From Bacillota bacterium (GTDB lineage Bacteria; Bacillota; Clostridia; Saccharofermentanales; Fastidiosipilaceae), in NCBI GenBank assembly GCA_030057555.1, contig JASGUU010000031.1, forward strand, positions 1 through 60,811: 60,811 bases of DNA, written 5' to 3'. Under the pieces are notes generated by a model, which saw nothing but the letters and a program-made list of their open reading frames with translations, was not told the origin of the DNA and did no database searches. Made by a program: the position numbers and the translations under genes. Positions 9,400-18,707 of the stretch are shown here, in pieces (position 1 is the first letter of the stretch; the number at the start of each line of letters is the position of its first letter).

Positions 9400-11963
9400 T
9401 GCCGTCCCTTCACGGCACACAGAACGACCCCCCCACTCTCGAACGCCTGGTCGCCGCCATCCGTGAGGCTTCCACCCGCTTCGACCCCTCTGCCCTGCCC
9501 GATTACGAGCGCCGCGGCCTCCCCGCCGCCGCTGTCCGCGAGCGCATCGCGGCGGGGGCCGTCAACTCCGTAGCCGCCCCCTATGCCAAACGTTTCCGTG
9601 ACGTTGTCCGCGACAACGTCTTCACGGCCTTCAACTTCCTGAACGTCGTCCTCGCCGTCGCCGTCCTCCTCGTCGCCGTCCGCGAACCACGCTACCTGCC
9701 CAACCTCGCCTTCTTTCTTGTCGCCGTTCTCAATACCGCCCTCGCGGTGGTGCAGGAATGGCGGGCCCAATGCACGCTGCAAAAGCTGACTCTGCTGACC
9801 GAGCCCCGCGCCACCGTCATCCGTGACGGCAGGGGGACGGAGATCCCGGCCTCCGACATCGTCGTTGACGACCTGATCCGTCTCGCGAGCGGCCACCAGG
9901 TGCCGGTCGACGCCCTCGTCCTGGGCGGCGGCGGCGAGGTCGACGAGTCGCTGCAGACGGGCGAATCCGACCAGATCGCGAAGGGGCGCGGCGACATCCT
10001 GCTGTCCGGCTCGCTCGTTGTCTCCGGCAGCCTCGAGGCGCGCGTGGTCGAGGTCGGCGAGAGGACCCTCGCCGCCCGGGTGGCGGGCGAGGCGCGCCGC
10101 GACCAGCGCGACGAGTCGGTGCTCTTCGCCCAGCTTGACCGGCTGGTGCGCACCATCGGGCAGATCATCCTGCCGCTTGGCGCCCTGCTGGTGGGACGGC
10201 AGCTGCTCTATGGACGCGACATGCGCTTCGCCGACATCATCGTCAGCACCGTCGGCAACCTCGTCAGCATGATTCCCGAGGGGCTCATCCTGCTCGCATC
10301 GATGGCCTTCGCGGTGAGCGTCATCCAGCTCGCGCGGCGCGGCATGCTGACGCGGCAGCTCGCGAGCGTGGAGAACCTGGCCCGCGTCGACATGCTCTGT
10401 CTGGACAAGACCGGCACCATCACCACCGGCGACATGGATGTCGAGGCGCTCATCCCGCTCACCGCGGAGGTAAAGCAGGCTGAGATTGTGGAGGCGCTGC
10501 GCCTGCTCGCGGCCGGGGTGGCGGCGCCGAATGCGACACAGCTGGCCATCAACCGCTGGCTCGCGGAGCAGAAGCCCACGGAGCTCACCGCGAACGGCTA
10601 CGGCTCCATTCCGTTCAATTCCGCGCGCAAGTGGGCGGCTGTCCGCAGCGGGGCAGACGAGACCTGGTATCAGGGGGCGCCGCGCTTTCTGCTCGGCGGG
10701 CTGCCGCCGGAGCTCGCGGCGACCATCACGGCGTACACGGAGCGCGGTGCGAGGGTGCTGCTGATCGCCCGTGGCGAACGGCTGCCGACGGTGGAGGAGC
10801 TGCGGCAGGCCGGCCCGCCGCCGGGTCCGCTCGAGCCGCTCGCGCTGCTCGTGCTCGATGACCGGCTGCGCGAGGACGCGGCGGAGACGGTGCGCTACTT
10901 CACGGAGCAGGGCGTCCTGCTGCGCATCATCTCGGGCGACGATCCCCGGACCGTGGCCGCGATCGCCAGGCGGGTGGGTGTCGCCGGGGCGGAGGCGGCC
11001 GTCGACATGAGCGCGCTCGATGAAACGGCCGACTACCTCGAACTCGCACGGCGCTATACCGTCTTCGGACGTGTCTCACCGTTTCAGAAGCGCCGCCTGA
11101 TCGAGGCCCTGCAGGAGCTCGGCCATGTCGTCGCGATGACCGGCGACGGCGTCAACGACGTGCTCGCGATGAGCCGCGCCAACTGCTCGGTGGCGATGGC
11201 GAAGGGCTCGGAGGCGACGCGGGCGGCGGCCCACCTCGTCCTGCTCGCCGACGGCATGGGGCCGATGGTCGACGCCGTCCACGAGGGGCGGCGCGTCATC
11301 AACAACATCCGGCGCGTGTCGACGCTTTTCCTGGTCAAGACCACCTACGCCAGCCTGATGGCCTTCCTGATGCTTTTTATCCCGCTGGTCTACCCGCTCT
11401 ATCCCATCCAGGCGACGCTGCTCTCCTCGCTGACCGTCGGCCTGCCGGGCTTCGTCCTCGCCCTGAAGCCGAACCGCGAGCGCGTCCGCGGCAGCTTCTT
11501 CGGCCACGTGCTGCCGCTCGCCCTGCCGGCCGGCATCACGGTCACGCTGAGCTGGATCCTGATCCAGCTGGTCGCCCATGTCCAGCAGCTCGGCTACGGC
11601 GTGCTCTCGACGCTCTCGCTGCTGGCGGCCTGTCTGGTCGGCCTGCTGACGCTGCAGCGCGCCTCGCGGCCCTTTGACTTCGTGCGTCGCCTGCTCTTTG
11701 TCTTCTGCGCCTCTGCACTGCTGCTGTCGCTCATCTTTGTGCCGGGCCTCTTCCACGTCCATCCGCTGCACCTCGCGCCCCTGCCCCAGCTCATGCCGCC
11801 CCTCCTCGGCCTGACGGGGCTGCTCTATTACATCATCCGGCAGCAGGCCCTGCTCTTCCCCGAACGCAAGTTCCTCGACTTCTACGCCCGCTGGACGGCC
11901 TGGCTGCGCAAAGTGCACCGCCGCCTCCGCCGCGTGGACAGCGGTGAGGCGGGGCGGGCCTGA
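9399..11963 (+). CDS. P-type cation ATPase, CtpE-like
   Basis: An 854-residue ATP-driven membrane cation pump. Motifs in order: actuator TGES (near residue 186), MIPEGLIL in M4 (near 292), phosphorylation site DKTGT (Asp near 336), and hinge MTGDGVNDVLAM (near 582), followed by about six C-terminal membrane segments. The N terminus lacks heavy-metal-binding CxxC domains and M4 lacks CPC, so this is not a copper or zinc exporter. The PEGL motif and overall size fit the P2-like group that includes mycobacterial CtpE, a proposed calcium importer. Substrate assignment is inference. It starts within the stop of the dCMP deaminase gene. Confidence 0.9.
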   Translation: MPSLHGTQNDPPTLERLVAAIREASTRFDPSALPDYERRGLPAAAVRERIAAGAVNSVAAPYAKRFRDVVRDNVFTAFNFLNVVLAVAVLLVAVREPRYLPNLAFFLVAVLNTALAVVQEWRAQCTLQKLTLLTEPRATVIRDGRGTEIPASDIVVDDLIRLASGHQVPVDALVLGGGGEVDESLQTGESDQIAKGRGDILLSGSLVVSGSLEARVVEVGERTLAARVAGEARRDQRDESVLFAQLDRLVRTIGQIILPLGALLVGRQLLYGRDMRFADIIVSTVGNLVSMIPEGLILLASMAFAVSVIQLARRGMLTRQLASVENLARVDMLCLDKTGTITTGDMDVEALIPLTAEVKQAEIVEALRLLAAGVAAPNATQLAINRWLAEQKPTELTANGYGSIPFNSARKWAAVRSGADETWYQGAPRFLLGGLPPELAATITAYTERGARVLLIARGERLPTVEELRQAGPPPGPLEPLALLVLDDRLREDAAETVRYFTEQGVLLRIISGDDPRTVAAIARRVGVAGAEAAVDMSALDETADYLELARRYTVFGRVSPFQKRRLIEALQELGHVVAMTGDGVNDVLAMSRANCSVAMAKGSEATRAAAHLVLLADGMGPMVDAVHEGRRVINNIRRVSTLFLVKTTYASLMAFLMLFIPLVYPLYPIQATLLSSLTVGLPGFVLALKPNRERVRGSFFGHVLPLALPAGITVTLSWILIQLVAHVQQLGYGVLSTLSLLAACLVGLLTLQRASRPFDFVRRLLFVFCASALLLSLIFVPGLFHVHPLHLAPLPQLMPPLLGLTGLLYYIIRQQALLFPERKFLDFYARWTAWLRKVHRRLRRVDSGEAGRA

Positions 11964-11980
11964 GAGTATGGGGGATCCAT

Positions 11981-12517
11981 ATGGTCATAGAGATGCAAAG
12001 GAATATCGCAGGCTCAATCCTCGATATCGGCGGCGGGGGCGAGGGCATGATCGGACGGATCTATGGGAACCAGGTCATCGCCATCGACAACCGCCAGGAA
12101 GAGCTGGATGAAGCGCCGGACTGCTGTGAGAAAAGGCTGATGGATGCGACTCAGCTGCTTTTCCCAGACCAGTCATTCGACCATGCCACCTTCTTCTATT
12201 CGCTGATGTACATGACGCGTGATGTTCAGGCAGAAGCGATCCGGGAAGCAGCCCGGGTATTGAAGCGGGGAGGGCGTATACACATCTGGGATTCGGATAT
12301 CGCATCCGTGGGTCGGGAGCCATATGCCGTGGACCTCGACATCATCTGGGATGGCAACTGCGTTCACACCTCCTACGGCATCGTGAAGGGGGAAACGCAG
12401 AGCTCCACTGATGTCATGCGCATACTGAGAGAATGTGGTTTTCAGCCGGAGCGCCATGTGTTGACGGAGAATCATTTCTTCATCTGCGGATGCAAAGACC
12501 AGACCGTAGACAGATGA
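11981..12517 (+). CDS. SAM-dependent methyltransferase, class I
   Basis: A 178-residue protein with the class I methyltransferase nucleotide motif ILDIGGGGEG near the N terminus, VIAIDNRQEEL (motif II acidic residue that binds the SAM ribose), and a downstream ARVLKRGGRIHI motif. The start is preceded by GGGGG. It opens a run of lower-GC accessory genes on the same strand. The substrate cannot be told from the sequence. Confidence 0.85.
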   Translation: MVIEMQRNIAGSILDIGGGGEGMIGRIYGNQVIAIDNRQEELDEAPDCCEKRLMDATQLLFPDQSFDHATFFYSLMYMTRDVQAEAIREAARVLKRGGRIHIWDSDIASVGREPYAVDLDIIWDGNCVHTSYGIVKGETQSSTDVMRILRECGFQPERHVLTENHFFICGCKDQTVDR

Positions 12518-12664
12518 GGACGAGGACAACTGTGGCAGAGCATATCCTCACGTGTCTGGCCTGGTGACCATGATGCCGTGACGGAGCTTCTGCCATTTTT
12601 GCCGGATGCCAGTGGCAGGTGCGTGCAAAACCCGGAACGGACGGGAACAGGGGAAGGATATGAA

Positions 12665-13240
12665 ATGAATGCGGCTGTTGATATCACCGGCGTACATCTG
12701 GAGACGGAAGCGCTGATTCTGCGATCCTTCGAAGCAGCTGATCTGCAGGATTTCCATGCCTATGCCCGGGTTCCCGGTGTCGGGGAGCTGGCCGGCTGGG
12801 TTCATCACAGCTCTCTGGAAGAATCAAAAGAGATTCTGGACATGTTTATCAGCGAGAGAAAAACGCTGGCGATCGTGGAAAAGAAGACAGGCAGGGTCAT
12901 AGGCTCGGTCGGAATTGAGCCTTATGACGAAACCTGTGTCGGCGATGAATACCGGCCTCTCAAGTGCAGAGAAATCGGCTATGTTCTCAGCAGGGAATAC
13001 TGGGGACAGGGTCTCATGCCTCAGGCCGTGACCGGGGTATTGCGCTATTGCTTTGAGGAGCTGCAGCTTGACGCAGTTTTCTGTGCATGCTTCAGGAGAA
13101 ACCATCAATCCCGGCGCGTTGCTGAAAAGACAGGGTTCAGGCAGGTGTGTGACCTGATGCTGCCAACCATGTATGGCACGCAGGAAGAGGCAGTACTGAC
13201 TGTCATGCACCGGGAGGACTGGGCAGGGAGGTCGTCATGA
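12665..13240 (+). CDS. GNAT-family N-acetyltransferase (RimJ/RimL type)
   Basis: A 191-residue acetyl-CoA-dependent acetyltransferase. It begins LETEALILRSFEAADLQDF, a typical RimJ/RimL start, and contains IGYVLSREYWGQGLMPQAV (acetyl-CoA pyrophosphate loop) and NHQSRRVAEKTGFRQ, the standard C-terminal motif. ATG 12665 is chosen because GGGGAAGGA precedes it; an upstream ATG at 12578 lacks a ribosome binding site. The stop overlaps the next start (ATGA). The acceptor could be a ribosomal protein N terminus or a small molecule. Confidence 0.88.
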   Translation: MNAAVDITGVHLETEALILRSFEAADLQDFHAYARVPGVGELAGWVHHSSLEESKEILDMFISERKTLAIVEKKTGRVIGSVGIEPYDETCVGDEYRPLKCREIGYVLSREYWGQGLMPQAVTGVLRYCFEELQLDAVFCACFRRNHQSRRVAEKTGFRQVCDLMLPTMYGTQEEAVLTVMHREDWAGRSS

Positions 13241-13713
13241 TCGGGACATGGTGCGGACTGGACTGCAGTGAATGCGGTTTGAAACACGAATGCGGCGGCT
13301 GCGCTGAAACGGACGGTCATCCCTTTGGCGCTGCCTGCATGATTGCCGCCTGCTGCAAAGACAGGGGCTGTGAGAACAGCGGTCGCTTTTTCGAGGCTCC
13401 CTGCAGACTCAGGGAGCAGCTGATCGCCGAGTTCAATGCGCTCGGAATCGCGGACATGGAGGCGGTGAGCAGTCTCAACGCTTTGCATGGCGCCTACATA
13501 AACCTGCAATATACGCTTCCCGGCGGACAGAAGATCAAATTCTGGGACGACGACAGGATTTATCTGGGCAATCAGATCTGCAAAAGAGACAGCAACAGAT
13601 GCTATGGTCTCACAGCTGACGAAAACTATCTTCTGGTCTGCGAATATGGCGATAACGGCAGCGATGCCGAAATCATCGTCTTCAGGAAGCGGGGCCAGAC
13701 GGCCGGTTCATGA
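13237..13713 (+). CDS. DUF3795-type cysteine-rich protein
   Basis: A 158-residue protein with a dense cysteine set at its N terminus (CGLDCSECGLKHECGGC, then CMIAACCKDRGCENSG), which is the DUF3795 pattern and probably binds a metal. The second half (about 85-150) is a beta-rich domain with no recognised relative. It overlaps the acetyltransferase gene by four bases, so the two proteins are probably made together. Function unknown. Confidence 0.75.
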   Translation: MIGTWCGLDCSECGLKHECGGCAETDGHPFGAACMIAACCKDRGCENSGRFFEAPCRLREQLIAEFNALGIADMEAVSSLNALHGAYINLQYTLPGGQKIKFWDDDRIYLGNQICKRDSNRCYGLTADENYLLVCEYGDNGSDAEIIVFRKRGQTAGS

Positions 13714-14018
13714 GCCGGGCTTCACAGCGCCGGCTGCGGGCAGCCGGGAAATATGGTTGACGGAATGCTGTTTGGCCTGACGAATGTAAGCTGCCGGCTT
13801 TACGTGAGCGATCCTGGTGTCGACAGGGATGATGAGAGGCAGGGCAAAGCTTGAGAGCTGATGAAGCTGGCGCCTGAGATGGCAGGCGGCGAGAAGGACA
13901 CTGGTGATGCAAAGGCTGCCATGGCGCCCGGCCATCGCAGAACTTCCATGCCCTGATAACGGCAAAGGCCGAAAGCCTGTTATTGTGAATGAACAGCTTA
14001 CCTGACGGGAGAACACCG
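13714..14018. other. Intergenic interval with no supported gene
   Basis: Contains a short GC-rich hairpin (CCGGCT and AGCCGG arms around 13731-13748) without a T run, and a stem with ATAAC/GTTAT outer arms around 13956-13983, just ahead of the lipoprotein gene. A minus-strand frame here has no recognisable content. Confidence 0.4.
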
Positions 14019-15008
14019 ATGCCCATGAAACAGCGAACCAGATTCATATCTTTGCTTGTATCCATATGCCTCATTCTGTCACTGACGGCCTGTGCAGGCG
14101 GCAACAAAGTCGCATATTCCGACGCCAGGAACTGGGCTTATTTCGAAAATGAGCAGTCCGACAAAAAGGCGGATGTGTTTTTCATCTGTCCTACTGTCTT
14201 CGGCGGCGATGAGAGCTCGTTCAATATGGCCATGGATGATGAAGAGACGCGCGGATATTTTCTCGGTGCAACGAATATGGAGAAAGGCATCTACGATGAC
14301 AATGCGCGCTTCTTTGCTCCCTATTACCGACAGGCAGGGCTGAATGTATATCGACTGCCCGCCACAGAGAGAGAACAGTACCTTGCATTCGCCTATGCCG
14401 ATGTAGAGACTGCTTTTGCCTATTATCTGGCGAACTGTAACAACGGGCGTCCGTTTGTTCTTGCCGGCTTCTCTCAGGGGGCGGATCTGTGTATCCGCCT
14501 GCTGAAGGACCATGCCGGGGATGCGGATTTTGCCGAAAGGTTCGTCGCCTGCTACGCCATCGGCTGGAGCATGACAGCAGAAGAACTGGATGCATATCCC
14601 GGACTGAAGTTTGCAGAAGGTGAAAGCGATACCGGTGTGATCATTTCCTATAACAGCGAAGCCGGGTACATTGACGATTCGCTGATCATTCCGAAGGGGA
14701 CCAGGACACTGGCCATCAATCCGTTGAATTGGCTGACCGATGGAACCCCGGCAGATAAGTCGCTCAATCTCGGTGCCTGCTTCACGGATTATGATGGGAA
14801 TATCAGAAACGAAATCCCCGCCCTGACCGGTGCCTATATTGATGCCGGGCGCGGTGCTCTTATCGTGACGGACGTAAGCGCGGAGGATTACCCACCCGTT
14901 CTGGACATTTTCCAGGAAGGTGTTTTTCATCTGTATGACTATCAGTTCTTTTACAGAAACCTGGAGAAAAACGTCGGAACCCGAATTGATGCCTTCGCAG
15001 ATGAATAA
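14019..15008 (+). CDS. DUF3089 alpha/beta-hydrolase-like lipoprotein
   Basis: A 329-residue predicted lipoprotein. MPMKQRTRF is followed by a hydrophobic signal segment and a lipobox (LTAC, Cys near residue 24), so it should be anchored to the outer face of the membrane. The body matches DUF3089: ADVFFICPTVFGG, ARFFAPYYRQAGL and AGFSQGADLCIRLL, where Ser near 152 lies in a GxSxG nucleophile elbow. GGGAG (14007-14011) selects ATG 14019 over an upstream ATG at 13989. Predicted secreted hydrolase, substrate unknown. Confidence 0.83.
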   Translation: MPMKQRTRFISLLVSICLILSLTACAGGNKVAYSDARNWAYFENEQSDKKADVFFICPTVFGGDESSFNMAMDDEETRGYFLGATNMEKGIYDDNARFFAPYYRQAGLNVYRLPATEREQYLAFAYADVETAFAYYLANCNNGRPFVLAGFSQGADLCIRLLKDHAGDADFAERFVACYAIGWSMTAEELDAYPGLKFAEGESDTGVIISYNSEAGYIDDSLIIPKGTRTLAINPLNWLTDGTPADKSLNLGACFTDYDGNIRNEIPALTGAYIDAGRGALIVTDVSAEDYPPVLDIFQEGVFHLYDYQFFYRNLEKNVGTRIDAFADE

Positions 15009-15137
15009 CAGGCAGGAATACACCCGCCATTGGCCCTGTAAATCATGCAGGAAAAGGCAGCGGATCCATGCGTGGCAGACTCCGATGTCCATTCGATACG
15101 GAACAAATGGATATACCGATGAGCAGGGCTGAATTGA

Positions 15138-15467
15138 ATGGCAACAGGCAATCCGAAAAGTGAAAGGCGAGAAGGAAAGGAATATCGCGTGAAGGAAACA
15201 GCAGGTAAAGTGATTGAACGAAGAAATCGTGGTATGGATTGTCCTGCTATCGTTACCGTACAGTATTCCGTTAATGGTGAAGTTTTCACAATCAAGGAGT
15301 CTTTGAAAATAAAAAGCCAGGCGATAAAAACAGGTTTTCTGCCGATAGGACAGAGAAAAACTTTTAAGCTGAATTGTCAGGCAGGGGATACGGTCACAGT
15401 GATCTATGATGAAAGAAAACCCCACAAAAGACGCATTAAAGGAAATGAAGGTATTATAAATTGTTAA
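15138..15467 (+). CDS. Small DUF3592-like beta-domain protein
   Basis: A 109-codon frame whose central part (RGMDCPAIVTVQYSVNGEVFTIKES and DTVTVIYDERKPHKRR) resembles the extracytoplasmic beta domain of DUF3592 membrane proteins. No membrane helices are present, so it is either a soluble variant or a trimmed relic. A GTG at 15189 with AAGGAAAGGA upstream is a plausible alternative start giving 92 residues. Low GC compared with core genes. Confidence 0.55.
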   Translation: MATGNPKSERREGKEYRVKETAGKVIERRNRGMDCPAIVTVQYSVNGEVFTIKESLKIKSQAIKTGFLPIGQRKTFKLNCQAGDTVTVIYDERKPHKRRIKGNEGIINC

Positions 15468-15653
15468 TCGGTGCAACGGGTGAAAACAAATGACGGGTAG
15501 TTCCGGTTGGCGGACCTGTTGGCGAAAAGTAAAACGAACAGATACATGCAGGTGGCTGGAAATACTGAGACATTCATGCCGGCGGGCTGGGAATCGTGGG
15601 GATTCTCATTCCAGGCACAGCAGGCAGCCTGGCAGCAGGTATGGGAGGCAGTT

Positions 15654-16142
15654 GTGGCTCTTGAAGCAGTAAAGGAATATTTCGCAAAATTTGACATGGC
15701 AGAGCGGATAAAAGAGTTCGCTGTGTCCAGTGCCACCGTGGAACTGGCGGCTCAGGCTTTGGGCTGCGAGCCTCGCCGCATCGCAAAGACGCTTTCCTTC
15801 ATGGTAGACGGGCACCCCGTGCTTATCGTTACGGCAGGCGATGCCAAAATCGACAATGCCAGATATAAGGCTCAATTTGGCACGAAAGCAAAGATGCTCA
15901 CACCTGACGAAGCGAATACCCTGGTCGGTCATGCGGTGGGTGGTGTCTGCCCCTTTGCCCTGAAAGAGGGCGTTGACGTTTATCTTGATGATTCGCTGAA
16001 AAGGTTTTCGTCGGTATTCCCCGCCTGTGGAAGCAGTAACAGTGCGATTGAATTGTCAATAGCAGAATTAGAGGAGCATTCGGGCTTTATCTGCTGGATT
16101 GATGTCTGTAAAAACTGGCGGTCCGAAAGAGCCGGGAATTGA
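15654..16142 (+). CDS. YbaK/EbsC-family aminoacyl-tRNA deacylase
   Basis: A 162-residue protein of the YbaK/ProX editing family, which hydrolyses mischarged aminoacyl-tRNAs. It has SSATVELAAQALGCEPRRIAKTLSF with the conserved catalytic-site Lys, VTAGDAKIDNARYKAQF, and the GHAVGGVCPFAL motif that shapes the pocket. GTG 15654 is preferred because GGGAGG lies five bases upstream and the resulting length matches the family. A longer frame from 15507 adds about 50 residues unlike the family. Confidence 0.82.
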   Translation: MALEAVKEYFAKFDMAERIKEFAVSSATVELAAQALGCEPRRIAKTLSFMVDGHPVLIVTAGDAKIDNARYKAQFGTKAKMLTPDEANTLVGHAVGGVCPFALKEGVDVYLDDSLKRFSSVFPACGSSNSAIELSIAELEEHSGFICWIDVCKNWRSERAGN

Positions 16143-16364
16143 TTAGCCTGACACATGTCCATGTCAGCAGAAAGCGTCGCCTCTCCTGCACAGGTTTTCC
16201 GGGCGGAGGCGAAGCCGGACTGTACATGGAAAACCACTACCATGGATTTTCGGATTCTTATAAACTGGATTACGCACCGTAATGACTTGTGCTGCCAGAG
16301 TGCAGCCGGTCTTATGAAGAGATCTTCGTATAAAGAAGTCGGACAGATCCAGGGGGGAAAGGTT

Positions 16365-16583
16365 ATGAACGAGTATTCAAGAATCGTGATAGAGCAATAC
16401 TGCGGGACACACAGCAAAACAAAGAAGAGTTCATTTTTACAGAAGCTTCTGAAGGGATCGTACAGCTTGGATTACGAGCCGGGAGACTGGGAAGCACTTC
16501 AACTCTCACAATACATTGAAAGCGAGAAAGATCCGGAGCTGAGGGCTGCCCTGGAAGATTTAGACGAGTATCTGTTCAGATAA
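16365..16583 (+). CDS. Small hypothetical protein (72 residues)
   Basis: MNEYSRIVIEQYCG begins after a strong GGGGGGAAAGG ribosome binding site. The product is highly charged, with an acidic C-terminal half (DPELRAALEDLDEYLF) and a basic middle. No known family recognised. The strong RBS and coding-like composition support translation. An in-frame upstream extension from 16155 lacks an RBS. Confidence 0.5.
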   Translation: MNEYSRIVIEQYCGTHSKTKKSSFLQKLLKGSYSLDYEPGDWEALQLSQYIESEKDPELRAALEDLDEYLFR

Positions 16584-16648
16584 AAACAGCTTCTGAATGG
16601 ACGAGAGTAATACCTTTATCAGTCGGATATTTTATCTGACGGGCGGCA

Positions 16649-16766
16649 GCCCCTGCACCGGCAGCCAAACATGCCTGTCAGCAGAAGCCTGCTGGCCGCA
16701 CAAAGGAGACAGTCATCAGGGACCCTGACGTGCCGGCACCTGCGCTGCGCCTCCGGCTTAGGGCAG
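16649..16766 (+). repeat. 118-bp direct repeat, copy 1
   Basis: Matches 17156-17273 at 113 of 118 positions. It begins GCCCCTGCACCGG and ends CGGCTTAGGGCAG. A hairpin-element fragment (TATACACATTTTTGC...) follows at once. Confidence 0.85.
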
Positions 16767-16943
16767 CTTATACACATTTTTGCTTGCACAGGTTGTTTCT
16801 ATTGCATGTCCGGCACCCCTGGGATGAGACGGCAGGAATTAGATAACCTGTCTGAAACCACAACATGGACCGCACACCAGAAAGCGGTTGATCATGCCAG
16901 GAGCACGGCTGGCAGGGAGAGAAAAGCAGCTGGTGGACTTCTG

Positions 16944-17143
16944 GTGGTCAAAACGAAGAGAAATCCAATAAATGATTTGGATTTCTCGCGATCCTGACCA
17001 CAAAAAGACCGTTTCTGGTCAAAACGAGGAGTTTTCCAAAAAATGATTTGGATTACTCGCGATCCTGACCACAAAAGGGCCGTTTCTGGTCAAAACGAAG
17101 AGTTTTCCAAAAGACGATTTGGATTTCTCGCTATCCTGACCAC
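16944..17143 (+). repeat. Tandem hairpin array A (three units, 71-bp period)
   Basis: Units at 16944-17001, 17016-17072 and 17087-17143. Each has outer arms (G)TGGTCA/TGACCA(C) and inner arms such as GAGAAATCC/GGATTTCTC around an A-rich loop, separated by 14-base spacers ending GTTTC. Preceded by a leader (about 16898-16943) conserved before the arrays at 27.2 and 36.0 kb. Family 1. Confidence 0.9.
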
Positions 17144-17155
17144 AAAGAAGGGCGC

Positions 17156-17273
17156 GCCCCTGCACCGGCAGCCAAACATGCCTGTCAGCAGAAGCCTGCT
17201 GGCCGCACTAAGGAGATAGTCATCAGGAACCCTGACGTGCCGGCTCCTGCGCTGCGCCTCCGGCTTAGAGCAG
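17156..17273 (+). repeat. 118-bp direct repeat, copy 2
   Basis: Second copy, same orientation, five substitutions from copy 1. It directly follows the three-hairpin array. Confidence 0.85.
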
Positions 17274-17335
17274 TTCCTCTTGAGAGCTGCCTGGGCCTGA
17301 GCGGAGCGACATTTTTGGTCTGGGTAGAGTATGCA

Positions 17336-17462
17336 CTGAGCGAAAAATCAACCTGTGCGCACTTTTGCGTGTACAAGTCGATTTTCTGTTCATATTCCGT
17401 GGCTTAATGCTCGAAAATTCAACGTATACACATTTTTGCGTGCACAGGTTGTTTTTATGCTC
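17336..17462. repeat. Palindromic repeat pair (family 3)
   Basis: Two imperfect hairpins in tandem. The first pairs AAAATCAACCTGTGCGCAC with GTGTACAAGTCGATTTT around TTTTGC. The second pairs CAACGTATACAC with GTGCACAGGTTG around ATTTTTGC. Both are bracketed by GAGC or GCTC motifs. Related elements lie near 150-176, 16767-16795 and 51923-52061. Confidence 0.6.
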
Positions 17463-18012
17463 TCAAGCATTGTATGCAAGATGCAGCTGACAGACTGTCC
17501 ATCCGGCCAGGCTTTGAGAAAACGCCCCCTTTGCAAGCGGCCTGTATTACAGCCCTGTTTCCTTCTCAAGTGCTAACCGGGTATGTCCCGCTGGAATGTC
17601 AAATGACTGGTCGACACAGGTAAAGGCTACTGCTGTCAAGCTGCGCCGTTCTTCTGGTGCAGGCCGTATAGCACGATTAAATCCGGATTGTCTGGGCAAG
17701 TTTTCAACTCTGATTTCTAACAGATGCTCTACGCATTCTCCGGCTCCGGTGCACTGCTCCTCTTTTCGACCTCGCCCGGCCATTGCCCGGTCCATGCCCT
17801 GGACTCCACAGGCTGCCCGCTGGGGTGGCGCGTCCGCTGCCGTTCCCGGGGTCTCGGAAGTTTTAAGCGGGCTTTAAAGATCGTTCACAGCTCTTTCCGT
17901 TACAATGAGCGTGTACATGCACAATCGGGCTGCGCATCTGCCAGTGCCTGCGCTGCCCCTGAAGCTGCCACCTGCAGCGAAAATGGCCATACCGGCCGGA
18001 AAGGAAGATCAC

Positions 18013-18645
18013 ATGATTACACTCGAAAAGATTGATGCCGTCATGGCCGCCACCGGCGCGGCCTATCCCGAGGTTCGCGAAACCCTCATCGCCTGCGACG
18101 GCGACGTCGGGCGGGCAGTCCGCGTCCTGACCGGACAGGAACCGCTGCCGTCCGCGGAAGCGGAAGCCGCGGCGGAAGAAGAGACGCAGGAGCCCAAGGC
18201 GGATCCCGCCGGCGCCAGCCGCGAGAAGATGCGCAACAGCCTCGACGAGGTCCTCGATGTCATCCGCGAACTCTGGCGGACCGGCAACGCCTCCTCCCTG
18301 ATCATCGAGAAGAATGGCGAGACACTGCTCAATCTCTCGCTGACCGTCTCGGTCTTCGCCCTCATCATCGCTCCGGTTATCGCCGTCATCGGCCTCAGCG
18401 CCGCCTTCATCACCGAGTACACCATCAAGGTCGTCATGGACAACGGTGAGGTCATCAACGTCCTCTCCTACAGCCTGAAGCACCAGGGCGAGCGCATGCA
18501 GTACCGCAAGTCCACTGGTGAAAGCGACGAGACGGCGGCCGAGGCAGCGCCCGAGGCGGCGGAGGCGGCCGAAGAACCGGCCGAAGAGAGCGCCTGTGAA
18601 GGAGAGGCAGCCACCGAGGCGCCCGAGACCGAGGCCCGCGACTGA
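18013..18645 (+). CDS. DUF4342 protein with N-terminal UBA-like segment
   Basis: A 210-residue protein. Residues 1-42 (ITLEKIDAVMAATGAAYPEVRETLIACDGDVGRAVRVL) look like a UBA/EF-Ts N-terminal fold. An acidic linker follows, then DUF4342 (about 75-150): LWRTGNASSLIIEKNGETLLNLSLTVSV followed by a hydrophobic segment IAPVIAVIGLSAAFI and EYTIKVVMDNGE. The C terminus is Glu/Ala-rich low complexity. GGAAAGGAAG precedes ATG 18013. The hydrophobic stretch may be membrane-associated. Function unknown in the family. Confidence 0.8.
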   Translation: MITLEKIDAVMAATGAAYPEVRETLIACDGDVGRAVRVLTGQEPLPSAEAEAAAEEETQEPKADPAGASREKMRNSLDEVLDVIRELWRTGNASSLIIEKNGETLLNLSLTVSVFALIIAPVIAVIGLSAAFITEYTIKVVMDNGEVINVLSYSLKHQGERMQYRKSTGESDETAAEAAPEAAEAAEEPAEESACEGEAATEAPETEARD

Positions 18646-18676
18646 TCCTCATCTATCCGCAAAGTCCTGTATGCAG

Positions 18677-18707
18677 ACGGCACGCCAGAGAGCGTGCCGT
18701 TTGCTGT
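18677..18707 (+). terminator. Probable terminator after the DUF4342 gene
   Basis: Perfect 9-bp stem ACGGCACGC/GCGTGCCGT with loop CAGAGA, then TTGCTGT. The T run is weak. Confidence 0.55.

Larger units (their letters stand above)
16584..18012. other. 1.4-kb non-coding interval rich in repeats
   Basis: No gene is supported. It contains a 118-bp direct repeat (16649-16766 and 17156-17273), a three-copy hairpin array (16944-17143), and palindromic elements around 17336-17460. The stretch 17470-18000 shows nothing recognisable. Confidence 0.6.

Noticed and set aside
13708-14016. A 102-codon minus-strand gene between the DUF3795 and lipoprotein genes
   Set aside because: No ribosome binding site or recognisable domain; it overlaps the lipoprotein's upstream region.
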